From contig JAIVJS010000073.1 of assembly GCA_020199905.1 (NCBI GenBank), positions 23,463 to 87,462 on the forward strand: a stretch of 64,000 nt of DNA, in the 5' to 3' direction. Within the stretch, counting starts at the first letter, position 1. The number at the start of each line of letters is the position of its first letter. The notes beneath the pieces were generated by a model, which was not told where the DNA came from, did no database searches, and saw only the letters and a program-made list of their open reading frames with translations. A program made the translations under genes and the position numbers. Origin of the DNA: Acidobacteriota bacterium. Its GTDB lineage: Bacteria; Acidobacteriota; Thermoanaerobaculia; UBA5066; Gp7-AA6. Positions 16,881-24,748 of this stretch are shown here, piece after piece.

Positions 16881-18871
16881 CAGGAAACCGTTTCCACCAG
16901 GTCCTGGTCGAGCTTGGAACGCTTCGCGGCGTCGCCGGCGGCCGAGCGCGCGAGCTCGGGCGACAGCGCCAGGACGCGGTCCGCGACGCCGTCGGGATCG
17001 AGCCCGAAATTTTTCCGCTGCAGAGCCTGGGGAGAGTGCTCGACGAACTGATCCGGGATCGCGTGAACCCGGACCCGCGACGCCGGGAGCCCGAGCGCCT
17101 GCGCGGCCTCGAGCACGCCGCTCCCGAACCCTCCCGCCGCCAGGTGCTCTTCGACGGTGACGATCCGCGGAACCATCTCGAAGACCCGCGCGAGAAGCTC
17201 GCGGTCGAGCGGTTTGGCAAACCGCGCGTTGACGACGCCGCATGAGACGCCGCGGGCGGCGAGCAGAGCCGCCGCCTCCACGGCGACGGGGACCATCGAT
17301 CCGTAGGCGAGGAGGCACACATCGCTCCCCTCCGAGAGGATCTCGCCGCGCCCCCGCGGAATCTCCCGAAGCTCTTCGTCGAGCGGAGCGCCGACGCCGA
17401 GCCCCCGGGGATAGCGCACCGCCCACGGCCGGCCGGAGCGGATCGCGGTGAAGAGCATGTGCTGAAGCTCGTTCTCGTCCCTGGGGGCGGCGACCGTCAT
17501 GTTGGGGATACACCGCGTGAACGCGATGTCGAAGATCCCCTGGTGCGTCTTGCCGTCGTCGCCCACCAGGCCTGCCCGGTCGATGCAGACCGTCACCGGC
17601 AGGTTCTGCAGCGCGACGTCGTGGATCAGCTGGTCGAAGGACCTCTGGAGAAACGTCGAATAGATGGAGACGACGGGCTTCCAGCCCTCCTTCGCCATTC
17701 CGGCCGCCATGATGACCGCATGCTCCTCGGCGATTCCGACGTCGTACACGCGCTCGGGGAACCGCTTCTTGACTTCCGCGAGCCCCGTCCCTTCGAGCAT
17801 CGCGGCGCTGATCCCGACGATGGTCGGGTCCGCCTCCATCATCGTGATCAGGGTCCGCGCGAAGACCTGCGAGTACGTGTATCGGGCGCCGGGGCCCGCC
17901 ATGGGAGAGGGGCTGCCCGGCTGATGGAACTTCAAGGGGTTGTCCTCGGCCTGCTTGAACCCGCGTCCTTTGTGCGTGAGCGCGTGGAGCACCACGGGCG
18001 TTCCGTCCCGGGAGATGTCCCTCACGCTGCGCAGGGCCTCTTCGAGCTCGGGAAGGTTGTGTCCGTCGATCGGGCCGATGTACTGAAGTCCCATCTCCTC
18101 CCAGATCACGTTCGGGAGAAAGAGACCCTCGACGGAGGTCTTGATCTTGCGCGCGATCTCCCAGGCCTCTTCGCCGAGCGGCAGCTTGGAAATCAGCTTC
18201 TGGCCGGTCTCGGTGAGCTTCTGATACTTGGGGTTCAGGATCAGCCGGTTGCGCCAGTGCGTGAGCCAGCCGATGTTCTCCGAAATCGACCACCCGTTGT
18301 CGTTGAAGACCACGACGAGCCGCTTCGGCTTCTGATGGACGATGTTGTTGAGCGCCTCGTAGCTCGTGCCCGAGGTCAGGGCGCCGTCCCCCACGATCGC
18401 GACGACGGAGGGCTCCGAAGGATCGTTCTGCAGAGCCGCCGCGATGCCGAGCGCGTAGCTTAAGCCCGTGCCGGCGTGGCCCGCCGCCAGGGTATCGTGC
18501 GCGCTCTCCGAAGGCTCCGCAAACCCCGACAGACCGCCCGGCGTCCGAATCGTGGAGAAGCCGTCCCGGCGCCCGGTCACGAGCTTGTGGGTGTAGCACT
18601 GGTTGGAGGTGTCCCACACGAGCCGGTCCTTCGGGCTGTCGAAGACCCGGTGGAGAGCGAGCGTCAGCTCGACGACGCCGAGATTGGAGGCGAGATGTCC
18701 GCCCGTCTTCGTGATCGTGTCGATGATGACCGTCCGGCATTCGCCCGCGAGCTCGATCAGCTCGTCCGAGGAAAGTTTCTTCAGATCAGAGGGCGAGTCC
18801 ACGCGTGCCAGGACCCCGAATCTGCCGGCCGGGGGGCCCGGAGCCGAGGAAGATTCGTCGTTTTTTTTCAT
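16877..18871 (-). CDS. dxs: 1-Deoxy-D-xylulose-5-phosphate synthase
   Basis: A 664-residue thiamine-diphosphate enzyme condensing pyruvate and glyceraldehyde 3-phosphate, the first MEP step. GHAGTGLSYALG and GDGALTSGTSYEALNN carry the ThDP/Mg site. GHNLPELEEAL, VGIAEEHAVIMAAG (catalytic Glu) and DRAGLVGDDGKTHQG follow, and the transketolase C-domain closes the protein. ATG 18871 (MKKNDESSSAPG) was chosen over the longer frame because upstream residues are unlike Dxs. It is the first gene of the long minus-strand operon and sits opposite the divergent diiron-protein gene across a 170-bp spacer. Confidence 0.96.
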   Translation of the reverse strand: MKKNDESSSAPGPPAGRFGVLARVDSPSDLKKLSSDELIELAGECRTVIIDTITKTGGHLASNLGVVELTLALHRVFDSPKDRLVWDTSNQCYTHKLVTGRRDGFSTIRTPGGLSGFAEPSESAHDTLAAGHAGTGLSYALGIAAALQNDPSEPSVVAIVGDGALTSGTSYEALNNIVHQKPKRLVVVFNDNGWSISENIGWLTHWRNRLILNPKYQKLTETGQKLISKLPLGEEAWEIARKIKTSVEGLFLPNVIWEEMGLQYIGPIDGHNLPELEEALRSVRDISRDGTPVVLHALTHKGRGFKQAEDNPLKFHQPGSPSPMAGPGARYTYSQVFARTLITMMEADPTIVGISAAMLEGTGLAEVKKRFPERVYDVGIAEEHAVIMAAGMAKEGWKPVVSIYSTFLQRSFDQLIHDVALQNLPVTVCIDRAGLVGDDGKTHQGIFDIAFTRCIPNMTVAAPRDENELQHMLFTAIRSGRPWAVRYPRGLGVGAPLDEELREIPRGRGEILSEGSDVCLLAYGSMVPVAVEAAALLAARGVSCGVVNARFAKPLDRELLARVFEMVPRIVTVEEHLAAGGFGSGVLEAAQALGLPASRVRVHAIPDQFVEHSPQALQRKNFGLDPDGVADRVLALSPELARSAAGDAAKRSKLDQDLVETVSW

Positions 18872-18998
18872 GTCGCGCGCCTTCTCGAAATACGTCTGGC
18901 GGCAGCCCGAGGATGCAGGCGGCCGAGCGGCCCGCCACCGTCCGGACGTGCAAATATACCAACCGCCGACGGTACGGAGGCGCACAGGCCGCGGCGGC

Positions 18999-19021
18999 GA
19001 AGACGTCTTCCCCCCTATACT
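18999..19021 (+). promoter_or_regulatory. Palindrome next to a -10-like box upstream of the diiron-protein gene
   Basis: A perfect 12-bp palindrome, gaagacgtcttc (18999-19010), is followed five bases later by TATACT (19016-19021), about 20 bp before the ATG at 19042. No good -35 hexamer is seen, so the palindrome may be an activator or repressor site. It lies in the spacer shared with the divergent dxs operon and could serve either side. Inference from sequence only. Confidence 0.4.
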
Positions 19022-19041
19022 TCGGGGCCGCGGAGGACGCC

Positions 19042-19896
19042 ATGCCGCTCGAAATCGGATCCGAGGAACACCGCCGTCTTTACTGCCGGACGTTCATCGA
19101 AACCCACAAGCCGTATCGGCCGGAGGATCTCGCCTGGCCGGACCTCGACGCGGAGGGCCTCGCGCGGCTGAAATCGCTGCCCGTGTGGAACGAAGCCGTC
19201 CGCACCGAGGCGGCGACGGCCGTCAAGGTGCAGGCGCTCGGCCGCGCGGAGAGGGACCCCGTCCTTGCCGAGGCGATCTCGCTGCAGGGATACGAGGAGG
19301 GACGGCACGCCTCGGTGATCGCCCTCCTGACGCGGCACTACGGGATCGAGACCGACCCCTTCCCGCCGCCCGAGGAGCCGGCGAATCCGACCTGGACCTT
19401 CCTGCGAACCGGATACGGGGAATGCCTCGATTCGTTCTTCGCGTTCGGGCTCTTCGACGTCGGGCGCCGCACCGATCTCTTCGCGGCGGAGCTGATCGGA
19501 CTCTTCGACCAGATCATGCAGGAGGAAGCGCGGCACATTCTCTTCCTGGTGAACTGGGCCGCCGACCTTCGCGCGCGCCGGCCGCTGCTGGCGCGTCCGG
19601 CGTTTGACCTTCGCCGCGCCTGGAACATCGGGGCCCAGGCGTTCGACCGCGTGCGGGGCGCGATGGCCATGAAGGGCTCCGGGAACCAGACCGGATTCAC
19701 GATGCAGACGCACGGACTCGTCGATCTCTCTCCGCGCTCGTTTCTCGAGCTGTGCCTGTCGGAAAACGACCGCCGCCTCTCCCCCTACGATCCGCGCCTC
19801 CTGAGGCCGTCGCTCACACCCGCCGCCGTCCGCGCCGTTCTTCGCGTCCTGCCGAAGAAGCGAAGCGAACAGGCCTTCGGTTCGACGACGTCGTAA
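19042..19896 (+). CDS. Ferritin-like diiron protein (oxygenase or oxidase candidate)
   Basis: The protein has 284 residues and is helical. Two carboxylate-histidine motifs, LQGYEEGRHASVI near residue 85 and MQEEARHILFLVNW near residue 165, match the E-x-x-H iron ligands of the ferritin-like superfamily. Further acidic helices (NEAVRTEAA, YGECLDSFFAF) could supply the remaining ligands. The length is that of the non-heme diiron oxygenases rather than of ferritins. The precise family is not recognised. It is transcribed divergently from dxs and lies between isoprenoid and hopanoid genes, so a lipid or isoprenoid substrate is possible but unproven. The start is ATG 19042. Confidence 0.7.
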   Translation: MPLEIGSEEHRRLYCRTFIETHKPYRPEDLAWPDLDAEGLARLKSLPVWNEAVRTEAATAVKVQALGRAERDPVLAEAISLQGYEEGRHASVIALLTRHYGIETDPFPPPEEPANPTWTFLRTGYGECLDSFFAFGLFDVGRRTDLFAAELIGLFDQIMQEEARHILFLVNWAADLRARRPLLARPAFDLRRAWNIGAQAFDRVRGAMAMKGSGNQTGFTMQTHGLVDLSPRSFLELCLSENDRRLSPYDPRLLRPSLTPAAVRAVLRVLPKKRSEQAFGSTTS

Positions 19897-19902
19897 CTCG
19901 CA

Positions 19903-19930
19903 CCCTCAACCCTCAACTCCCGACTTCTCT
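19903..19930. repeat. Heptamer-period spacer repeat
   Basis: Four consecutive 7-bp units fill the spacer: ccctcaa, ccctcaa, ctcccga, cttctct. The tract abuts the TTG start of the beta-barrel gene at 19930. It belongs to the window-wide family of degenerate 7-bp repeats found in many spacers. Confidence 0.7.
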
Positions 19931-21090
19931 TGAGCTCCGATCTCGTCAGCGCCTGTGTCTTCTGCGCCGGCCTTCTGCTCGGAATCGAGGCTTCCCCGTG
20001 GCCCGGCTTCGGGGCGGAGATCGGGTTCTCCTATGGGACCCTGGCGCGGCGCCTCGATCCCGCGCCGGGCCGGCAGGATCTCTCCGACGTCACGCCGAAG
20101 TTCGTGCTCGTCGGCGCGGGCGGAGCTCGTGAGCCGGCGGGGGACCTCGGGGCGGGAACTCCGGCCGCGCAGTGGGGCGTTCGCGTCGCGCTTGCGCCCT
20201 CGCACACCGAGCAGACCCAGACGCCCTATTCGCTGGACAACGTCGTCACGACGGGCACGGGGCGCTCCGAGAATTTCTCGCTCCTCGTGCGGTTGCCCGC
20301 CGGCGCGCGGGACTCGGTCGAAGCCGGAGCGCTCCGAAAGACCCACAAGTCGACAGACCTGGTTCACCTGGGCGGCGAGCGGTTCGTCCTCGGAGAGGAG
20401 CGAACGCTTTCCGCCGAGCGGATTGACCTGGCGCTCGGATGGCGGCATCGCTGGCCGGGGCTGGAGGCGGCGGTGTCCGCCCGGTACGCGAAGCCATCCG
20501 GAAGCACGGGCACCACGGGGACCTTCCGGCTCGCGGGCAGCCCGCTCTACGGGGCCGGGCTCGAGCTCCGCGCGCGGCGGGGCCGCTGGACCGTGTGGGC
20601 GGCGGGGGAAAGGGCCGCAGGGTCGCTGAGCGTGCACGAGGAGAGCCTGCCCGACTTCCGGTCGCACAACTTCTCCGCGCGCGCTTCTCTCGAGGCCTAT
20701 CGGGTGGGCGGCCTCTGGACCGGAGGGCGCACAGAGGCCGTCGCGTCCGCGACGTGGGACCGCTCGCGCCTGCCCTTCGTCTCGCTCGCGCCGCTCGGAA
20801 CCGAGACCGTCGCGTTCGAGCAGGGATTCTCCTCGGATTCGCGGACGCGCCAGATCTTCGCCGAGGTCACCGTGCGCCAGGCGATCGGGCGCGCCGTGCG
20901 CCTTCGCGCCTCCCTGCGCCTCGGCTACGGGAACGAAACGGTGTCGCTCCGCGATCCCGACGGCGTGCGCGAGCCGCGGCGTCTCGACGTCACACGCACC
21001 GGCGTCTTCGGGGCCGGCCTGTCCCGCGCGCTGGGATCCCCGGAAGCGAGCCTGTTTCTGGGCGCGGATTTCAAGGTGGATCTGAAATAG
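19930..21090 (+). CDS. Predicted outer-membrane beta-barrel protein, function unknown
   Basis: The product has 386 residues from a TTG start (SSDLVSACVFCAGLLLGIEA reads as a signal peptide). The mature part is a run of alternating polar/apolar strands with frequent aromatic residues, such as IDLALGWRHRWPGLEAAVSARYA, YGAGLELRARRGRWTVWAAG and RLRASLRLGYGNETV. This is the pattern of a 10-14-strand outer-membrane barrel, and it ends with a hydrophobic strand (EASLFLGADFKVDLK). I recognise no specific family. It follows the diiron-protein gene by 33 bp and is probably co-transcribed. Confidence 0.6.
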   Translation: MSSDLVSACVFCAGLLLGIEASPWPGFGAEIGFSYGTLARRLDPAPGRQDLSDVTPKFVLVGAGGAREPAGDLGAGTPAAQWGVRVALAPSHTEQTQTPYSLDNVVTTGTGRSENFSLLVRLPAGARDSVEAGALRKTHKSTDLVHLGGERFVLGEERTLSAERIDLALGWRHRWPGLEAAVSARYAKPSGSTGTTGTFRLAGSPLYGAGLELRARRGRWTVWAAGERAAGSLSVHEESLPDFRSHNFSARASLEAYRVGGLWTGGRTEAVASATWDRSRLPFVSLAPLGTETVAFEQGFSSDSRTRQIFAEVTVRQAIGRAVRLRASLRLGYGNETVSLRDPDGVREPRRLDVTRTGVFGAGLSRALGSPEASLFLGADFKVDLK

Positions 21091-21130
21091 TTTTCGTTTG
21101 TCAGTCGGACCCTGACCCGCCACCGGACGT

Positions 21131-21172
21131 GAGTGACGACTGATTACCGACGAGTGATGACGTTCCTGACTG
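21131..21172. repeat. Heptamer-period repeat overlapping the squalene synthase 3' end
   Basis: Units gagtgac, gactgat, taccgac, gagtgat, gacgttc and ctgactg follow one another in 7-bp register. The tract supplies the TAA stop (complement of 21144-21146) and the last codons of the squalene synthase gene. Confidence 0.7.
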
Positions 21173-22082
21173 CCGGCCTGCCGGCGAGCAGTCTCGCCTC
21201 GAGCTTCGCCACGATCGAGGCGACCTCGAGCCGTGTGACCTTCGAGCCGGGGCCTTGCGCCTCCACCCGCTCGAGGGTTGCCCAGGCCAGCTCGACGGGC
21301 AGCGCCGTGAACGCGAGGATCCCGCGGGCAGCTCCCGCCGACTGCAGCGACAGGATGTACTCCGAGGCCGCCTCGAGATCGCGGCGCGCCAGCGCGAAGA
21401 CGTCCGCGCGCGGCAGATCCGGAGCGATGTAGCGTCGCCCCTCCGCGGCGTCCTCCTCCGTGTCCTTCAGGATGTTGACGAGCTGAAGCCCTTCGCCGAA
21501 CAGCTTCGCTCGGGGCCTCAGTTCTGCCGCGGCCGCCGACAGGGCGGGGCGGTTTACGAGGAAGAGCTCCGTCAGCATCTCGCCGACGAGGCCCGCCACC
21601 GCGTAGCAGTAGTCCCGGAGCTCCGCCATTCCCGACAGCACGAGGGCTCCCCTCTCGTCGCTCTTCGCGACGAAGGACGCCATCCCTTCGACCGACCTCA
21701 GAACGTGATCCCGGATCGGCGCGCGCGCCGAAGCGTCGAGCGAGAGGAAGTCCTCGAGCACCGCGGGGATCTCGGAAACGAGGGTCATGTATCCGGCGTG
21801 CGAAGTCGGCCGCGCCGCGGCCCATCGCTCGGCGAGCCCGCGCGCTTCCGGAAGGGACGGATGGGTCAGGAGCGCTCCGAATTCGTGGAGCGCGTCGATC
21901 CTCGCGGCTCGCGGCCATTGCGTGGCGTCCTCGAAGGTGTCCGCGATCCGGAAGAGGAGGTACGCCACCGTGACCTCCCGTCGCGTCGGTTCGGGCAGGC
22001 GCGGAATCGAGAGCGCAAATGTCCGGCTGGTTTCGACGAGCAGCCGCTCGAGCTTCTCCGTGGCTTCCGACTGATCCGCCAT
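21144..22082 (-). CDS. Squalene synthase (farnesyl-diphosphate farnesyltransferase type)
   Basis: A 312-residue trans-isoprenyl diphosphate synthase of the squalene/phytoene group, joining two farnesyl diphosphates head to head. SRTFALSIPRLPEPTRREV at the start is typical of the one-enzyme squalene synthases rather than of the HpnC/HpnD pair. The two Asp-rich Mg sites are RIADTFEDA (residues about 47-55) and NILKDTEEDAAEGRRYIAPD (about residue 200). There is no C-terminal membrane anchor. The start is ATG 22082; the longer frame begins with a shadow of hpnG. It precedes decayed hpnG, hpnA, hpnH and shc and should feed squalene to hopene cyclase. Confidence 0.9.
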   Translation of the reverse strand: MADQSEATEKLERLLVETSRTFALSIPRLPEPTRREVTVAYLLFRIADTFEDATQWPRAARIDALHEFGALLTHPSLPEARGLAERWAAARPTSHAGYMTLVSEIPAVLEDFLSLDASARAPIRDHVLRSVEGMASFVAKSDERGALVLSGMAELRDYCYAVAGLVGEMLTELFLVNRPALSAAAAELRPRAKLFGEGLQLVNILKDTEEDAAEGRRYIAPDLPRADVFALARRDLEAASEYILSLQSAGAARGILAFTALPVELAWATLERVEAQGPGSKVTRLEVASIVAKLEARLLAGRPAVRNVITRR

Positions 22083-22093
22083 GCGCCTCCGCC

Positions 22094-22661
22094 TCAGAAC
22101 CCCGCCGCGGCGAAGCGATCGAGAAACTCCGCGAGGGCGCGCGCGCACGCGCGGGCGTGCCGCCGCAGTCGGAGGAGCTTACCAATCGACGCCGGGCGAA
22201 GGAGCGCCTCGCGGGCGATGCGGGCGCGGTCGAGGGACCCGTCCGCCGCCAGAGAGCGGGCGAGAAAGTCGGGCAGGTCCTCGTCGGCCGAGTCCGACAC
22301 GATGCGCGCCAAAAGGTACGGCGCGCCGTGTCCCGCCGCCTGCGCGGCCCGGGCCCACCCCGCCGATTCCATGTCGACCGCGTCGGCCCTGTCGCCTCCC
22401 GCCTCGCGCAGCGCGGCCTTTTCCCGGGAGGTGACCGCGATCCGCGGGCTCGAAACCAGCCGGGCCCCGCGGGCGGCCGGCGCGCGGTCGAGAGCGCGCG
22501 CGGCCCAGGCGGGGTCGGGTCCCTCCTCGACGGGCCCCTCCGCATCGCGGACCGCGTGAGACGCCCCGCGCCCGCTCGATGATGGCGTCGCTCTCCTCCC
22601 GCAGAGCCGTCACGATCAGGACTTCCGGGGCGCGATCCTCCGAGGCGTCACCCGCGGACAT
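22094..22661 (-). pseudogene. hpnG: Decayed hpnG-like nucleoside phosphorylase
   Basis: The N-terminal piece (MSAGDASEDRAPEVLIVTAL, ATG 22661) is in one frame. From about 22565 the coding signal moves to another frame containing DPAWAARALDR, REKAALREA and DAVDMESAGWARAA, the VDMES nucleoside-binding motif, and ending FAAAGF. About 75-90 residues of the expected centre, including the glycine-rich part, are missing at the junction. The gene therefore carries an internal deletion plus a frame change and should be inactive. HpnG normally removes adenine from adenosylhopane to give ribosylhopane. The ATG overlaps the hpnA 3' end by 14 bp, as in an intact hopanoid operon. Confidence 0.7.
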
Positions 22662-23634
22662 ACCCGTTCGCCTCGAACCAGCGGGCCGCGCGGCCGAGCG
22701 CCGGGACGACGTCGTTCTGAGGCAACCCCAGCTCCGCCACCGCCCGAGACGCGTCAAAGTACATCGCGTGCCGCGCCATGCGGACGCCCTCGAGGGGGAT
22801 CGAAGGATCCTTTCCCCGGAGGCGCGAGAGCACGAGATCCGCTCCCGCCGCGGCGAGAGGGATCCAGTGAGGAAGTTTCCATTTCGGCGACGGAATGCCG
22901 GTCAGGCCCGAGAGCGCGTCGAAGATCTCCTTCAGGGTCATGTTGCGATTTCCCAGGATGTAGCGCTCTCCGGCGCGGCCCCGTTCCGCGGCGAGGAGGT
23001 GCCCCTCCGCGACGTCGCGCACGTCGATCAGGTTCAGCCCGGTCTCGACGTAGGCCGGCATTTTCCGGTTGAGAAAGTCGAGGATCATTTTCCCGGTCGG
23101 CGTGGGTTTCACGTCGCGCTCACCCACCGGAGTCGAGGGATTCACGATCACGACAGGCAGCCCGCGCCCGGCCCACTCGCGCGCGACGCACTCCCCCTCG
23201 TACTTGCTCTTCTTGTAGTCACCGATCAGCGATTCGGGCCTCACCGGCGTGTTCTCGTCCGCGGGCCGGCCGTCCGGACGACGGCCGAGCGCGCCGACGG
23301 AGCTGGTGTGCACCACCCGTTCGACCGCGGCGTCGGCGGCGGCGCGCAGCAGGTTATCCGTGCCGGCGACGTTGGAGGCATAGATGGCGTCGGGACGCCG
23401 CGCCCCCAGCCGGTAATCGGCCGCGCAGTGGTAGACGGCCCTGCATCCGCGGACCGCTTCCCGGAGCGAAGGGGGGTCCGTCAGGTCCCCGACGGCGACT
23501 TCGACCGGGAGGCCGTCGAGATTCGTCCGCCGGCTCCCGGGCCGCACCAGGCACCGGACCGGCTGCCCGCGCGCGAGCAGAGCGCGCACGATGTGAGAGC
23601 CGACGAAACCGGGGCCCCCCGTGACGAGGTTCAT
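22648..23634 (-). CDS. hpnA: Hopanoid-associated NAD-dependent epimerase/dehydratase
   Basis: A 328-residue extended SDR. The cofactor loop TGGPGFVGSHIVRALL opens the protein. VYHCAADYRLGA, HTSSVGALG (Ser) and DYKKSKYEGE (the Y-x-x-x-K pair) follow, then NPSTPVGERDVKPTPTGK, which is characteristic of HpnA. Its biochemical role in hopanoid assembly is not firmly established. The start is ATG 23634. It is followed by the decayed hpnG with a short overlap. A heptamer-repeat spacer separates it from hpnH upstream. Confidence 0.9.
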   Translation of the reverse strand: MNLVTGGPGFVGSHIVRALLARGQPVRCLVRPGSRRTNLDGLPVEVAVGDLTDPPSLREAVRGCRAVYHCAADYRLGARRPDAIYASNVAGTDNLLRAAADAAVERVVHTSSVGALGRRPDGRPADENTPVRPESLIGDYKKSKYEGECVAREWAGRGLPVVIVNPSTPVGERDVKPTPTGKMILDFLNRKMPAYVETGLNLIDVRDVAEGHLLAAERGRAGERYILGNRNMTLKEIFDALSGLTGIPSPKWKLPHWIPLAAAGADLVLSRLRGKDPSIPLEGVRMARHAMYFDASRAVAELGLPQNDVVPALGRAARWFEANGYVRG

Positions 23635-23640
23635 GGACGA

Positions 23641-23749
23641 GTTGTCAGTTCTCCGTTGGCAGTTTTCAGGAGCCACGGAAGGACGCCGAGGCCGCAGAGC
23701 GAACGCGACAACGGATAACGAAGAACTGATTACTGATGACTGATCACTA
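23641..23749. repeat. Heptamer-period repeats between hpnA and hpnH
   Basis: Two tracts occur. One (23641-23668) reads gttgtca, gttctcc, gttggca, gttttca. The other (23708-23749) reads acaacgg, ataacga, agaactg, attactg, atgactg, atcacta. The second runs into the TAG stop of hpnH (complement of 23747-23749). The 40 bp between them show no period. Confidence 0.8.
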
Positions 23750-24748
23750 CCCCAGCAGATTCCACGCGGCGAGCCGCAGCATGTCCCCCGGCTTCTTCGG
23801 CAGCTCCCGCACGACGGACGCTTCGAACCCGGAGTGCATCGCGCAGTTCTGGCAGAGGCTGTCCTGCCGCGACTCCCAGTAGTCCCAGTCGGTCTCGTTC
23901 CAGAACTCTTCCCACTCCTCGGAGAACTTCTTCCCGATCAGGTAGCAGGGGCCCTTCCAGCCTCGAGGCGTGTACGTCACGGTGCTCCAGGGCGAGCAGT
24001 CGTAGTCCCGCAGCCCGGCGGCAAACTCCAGGAACATCGGGGTCGAGGTCAGTCGGTACTTCTTGGAGATCGCCAGCACGCGCTTGAACTTGGTCTGGAT
24101 TTCGTCGCGGGTCAAAAAGATGTCTCGCGTCACCGACTCGTACTGGTATCCGGGAGAGACGAGCATTCCCTCGACGCCGAGGGACGTCAGGAGCTGGCAG
24201 AGCTCTTCGACCTCCTCGACATCGGTCTCCTTGAAGATCGTCATGTTGGCCATCATGTGGTGGCCGAGGCGGCGGCCTTCCCGGATCATCTCGATGGCCT
24301 TGTCGAATACGCCCTCCCTCGCACAGACCCGGTCGTGCGTCTCGCGCATCCCGTCCAGGTGCACGTTGATGACGAGCCTCTTGTCGGGCGCTATGACGCC
24401 GTACACCTTCTGGTCGAGGAGGAGGCCGTTCGTGCAGAGGTAGATGTGACGCTTGCGACGGATGATCTCGGAGACGAGCTCCGGCAGCTCGGGATAGATG
24501 GTCGGCTCTCCCCCGCAAAGCGACACGATGGGCGCGCCGGAGGTGTCGACCGCGTCCAGGCACCTGGACAGCGGCAGCCGGTCGGCGAGCTTGCCGGTGT
24601 GGCGCTCGACGGCGCATCCGATGCACGCCAGATTGCACGTGTAGAGAGGCTCGAGCATGAGGACGAACGGGAAGCGCTTGCGGCCCTGCAGCGCGGCCCG
24701 CGTCTGATTGGCGATGGTCCCGGCGGTCAGGTGAAGGGGAAACCTCAT
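23747..24748 (-). CDS. hpnH: Adenosyl-hopene transferase (radical SAM)
   Basis: The 333-residue radical SAM protein has its 4Fe-4S cysteines in TCNLACIGC (Cys38, Cys42, Cys45). The N-terminus RFPLHLTAGTIANQ and the segments FPFVLMLEPLYTCNLACIGC and CGGEPTIYPEL match HpnH, which adds a 5'-deoxyadenosyl group to hopene to begin the C35 side chain. A C-terminal cluster (CSPWSTVT, CYLIGKKF, CQNCAMHSGFEAS) provides further cysteines. Its ATG overlaps the shc stop (ATGA). With hpnG decayed here, conversion of adenosylhopane to later intermediates would need another gene. Confidence 0.95.
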   Translation of the reverse strand: MRFPLHLTAGTIANQTRAALQGRKRFPFVLMLEPLYTCNLACIGCAVERHTGKLADRLPLSRCLDAVDTSGAPIVSLCGGEPTIYPELPELVSEIIRRKRHIYLCTNGLLLDQKVYGVIAPDKRLVINVHLDGMRETHDRVCAREGVFDKAIEMIREGRRLGHHMMANMTIFKETDVEEVEELCQLLTSLGVEGMLVSPGYQYESVTRDIFLTRDEIQTKFKRVLAISKKYRLTSTPMFLEFAAGLRDYDCSPWSTVTYTPRGWKGPCYLIGKKFSEEWEEFWNETDWDYWESRQDSLCQNCAMHSGFEASVVRELPKKPGDMLRLAAWNLLG

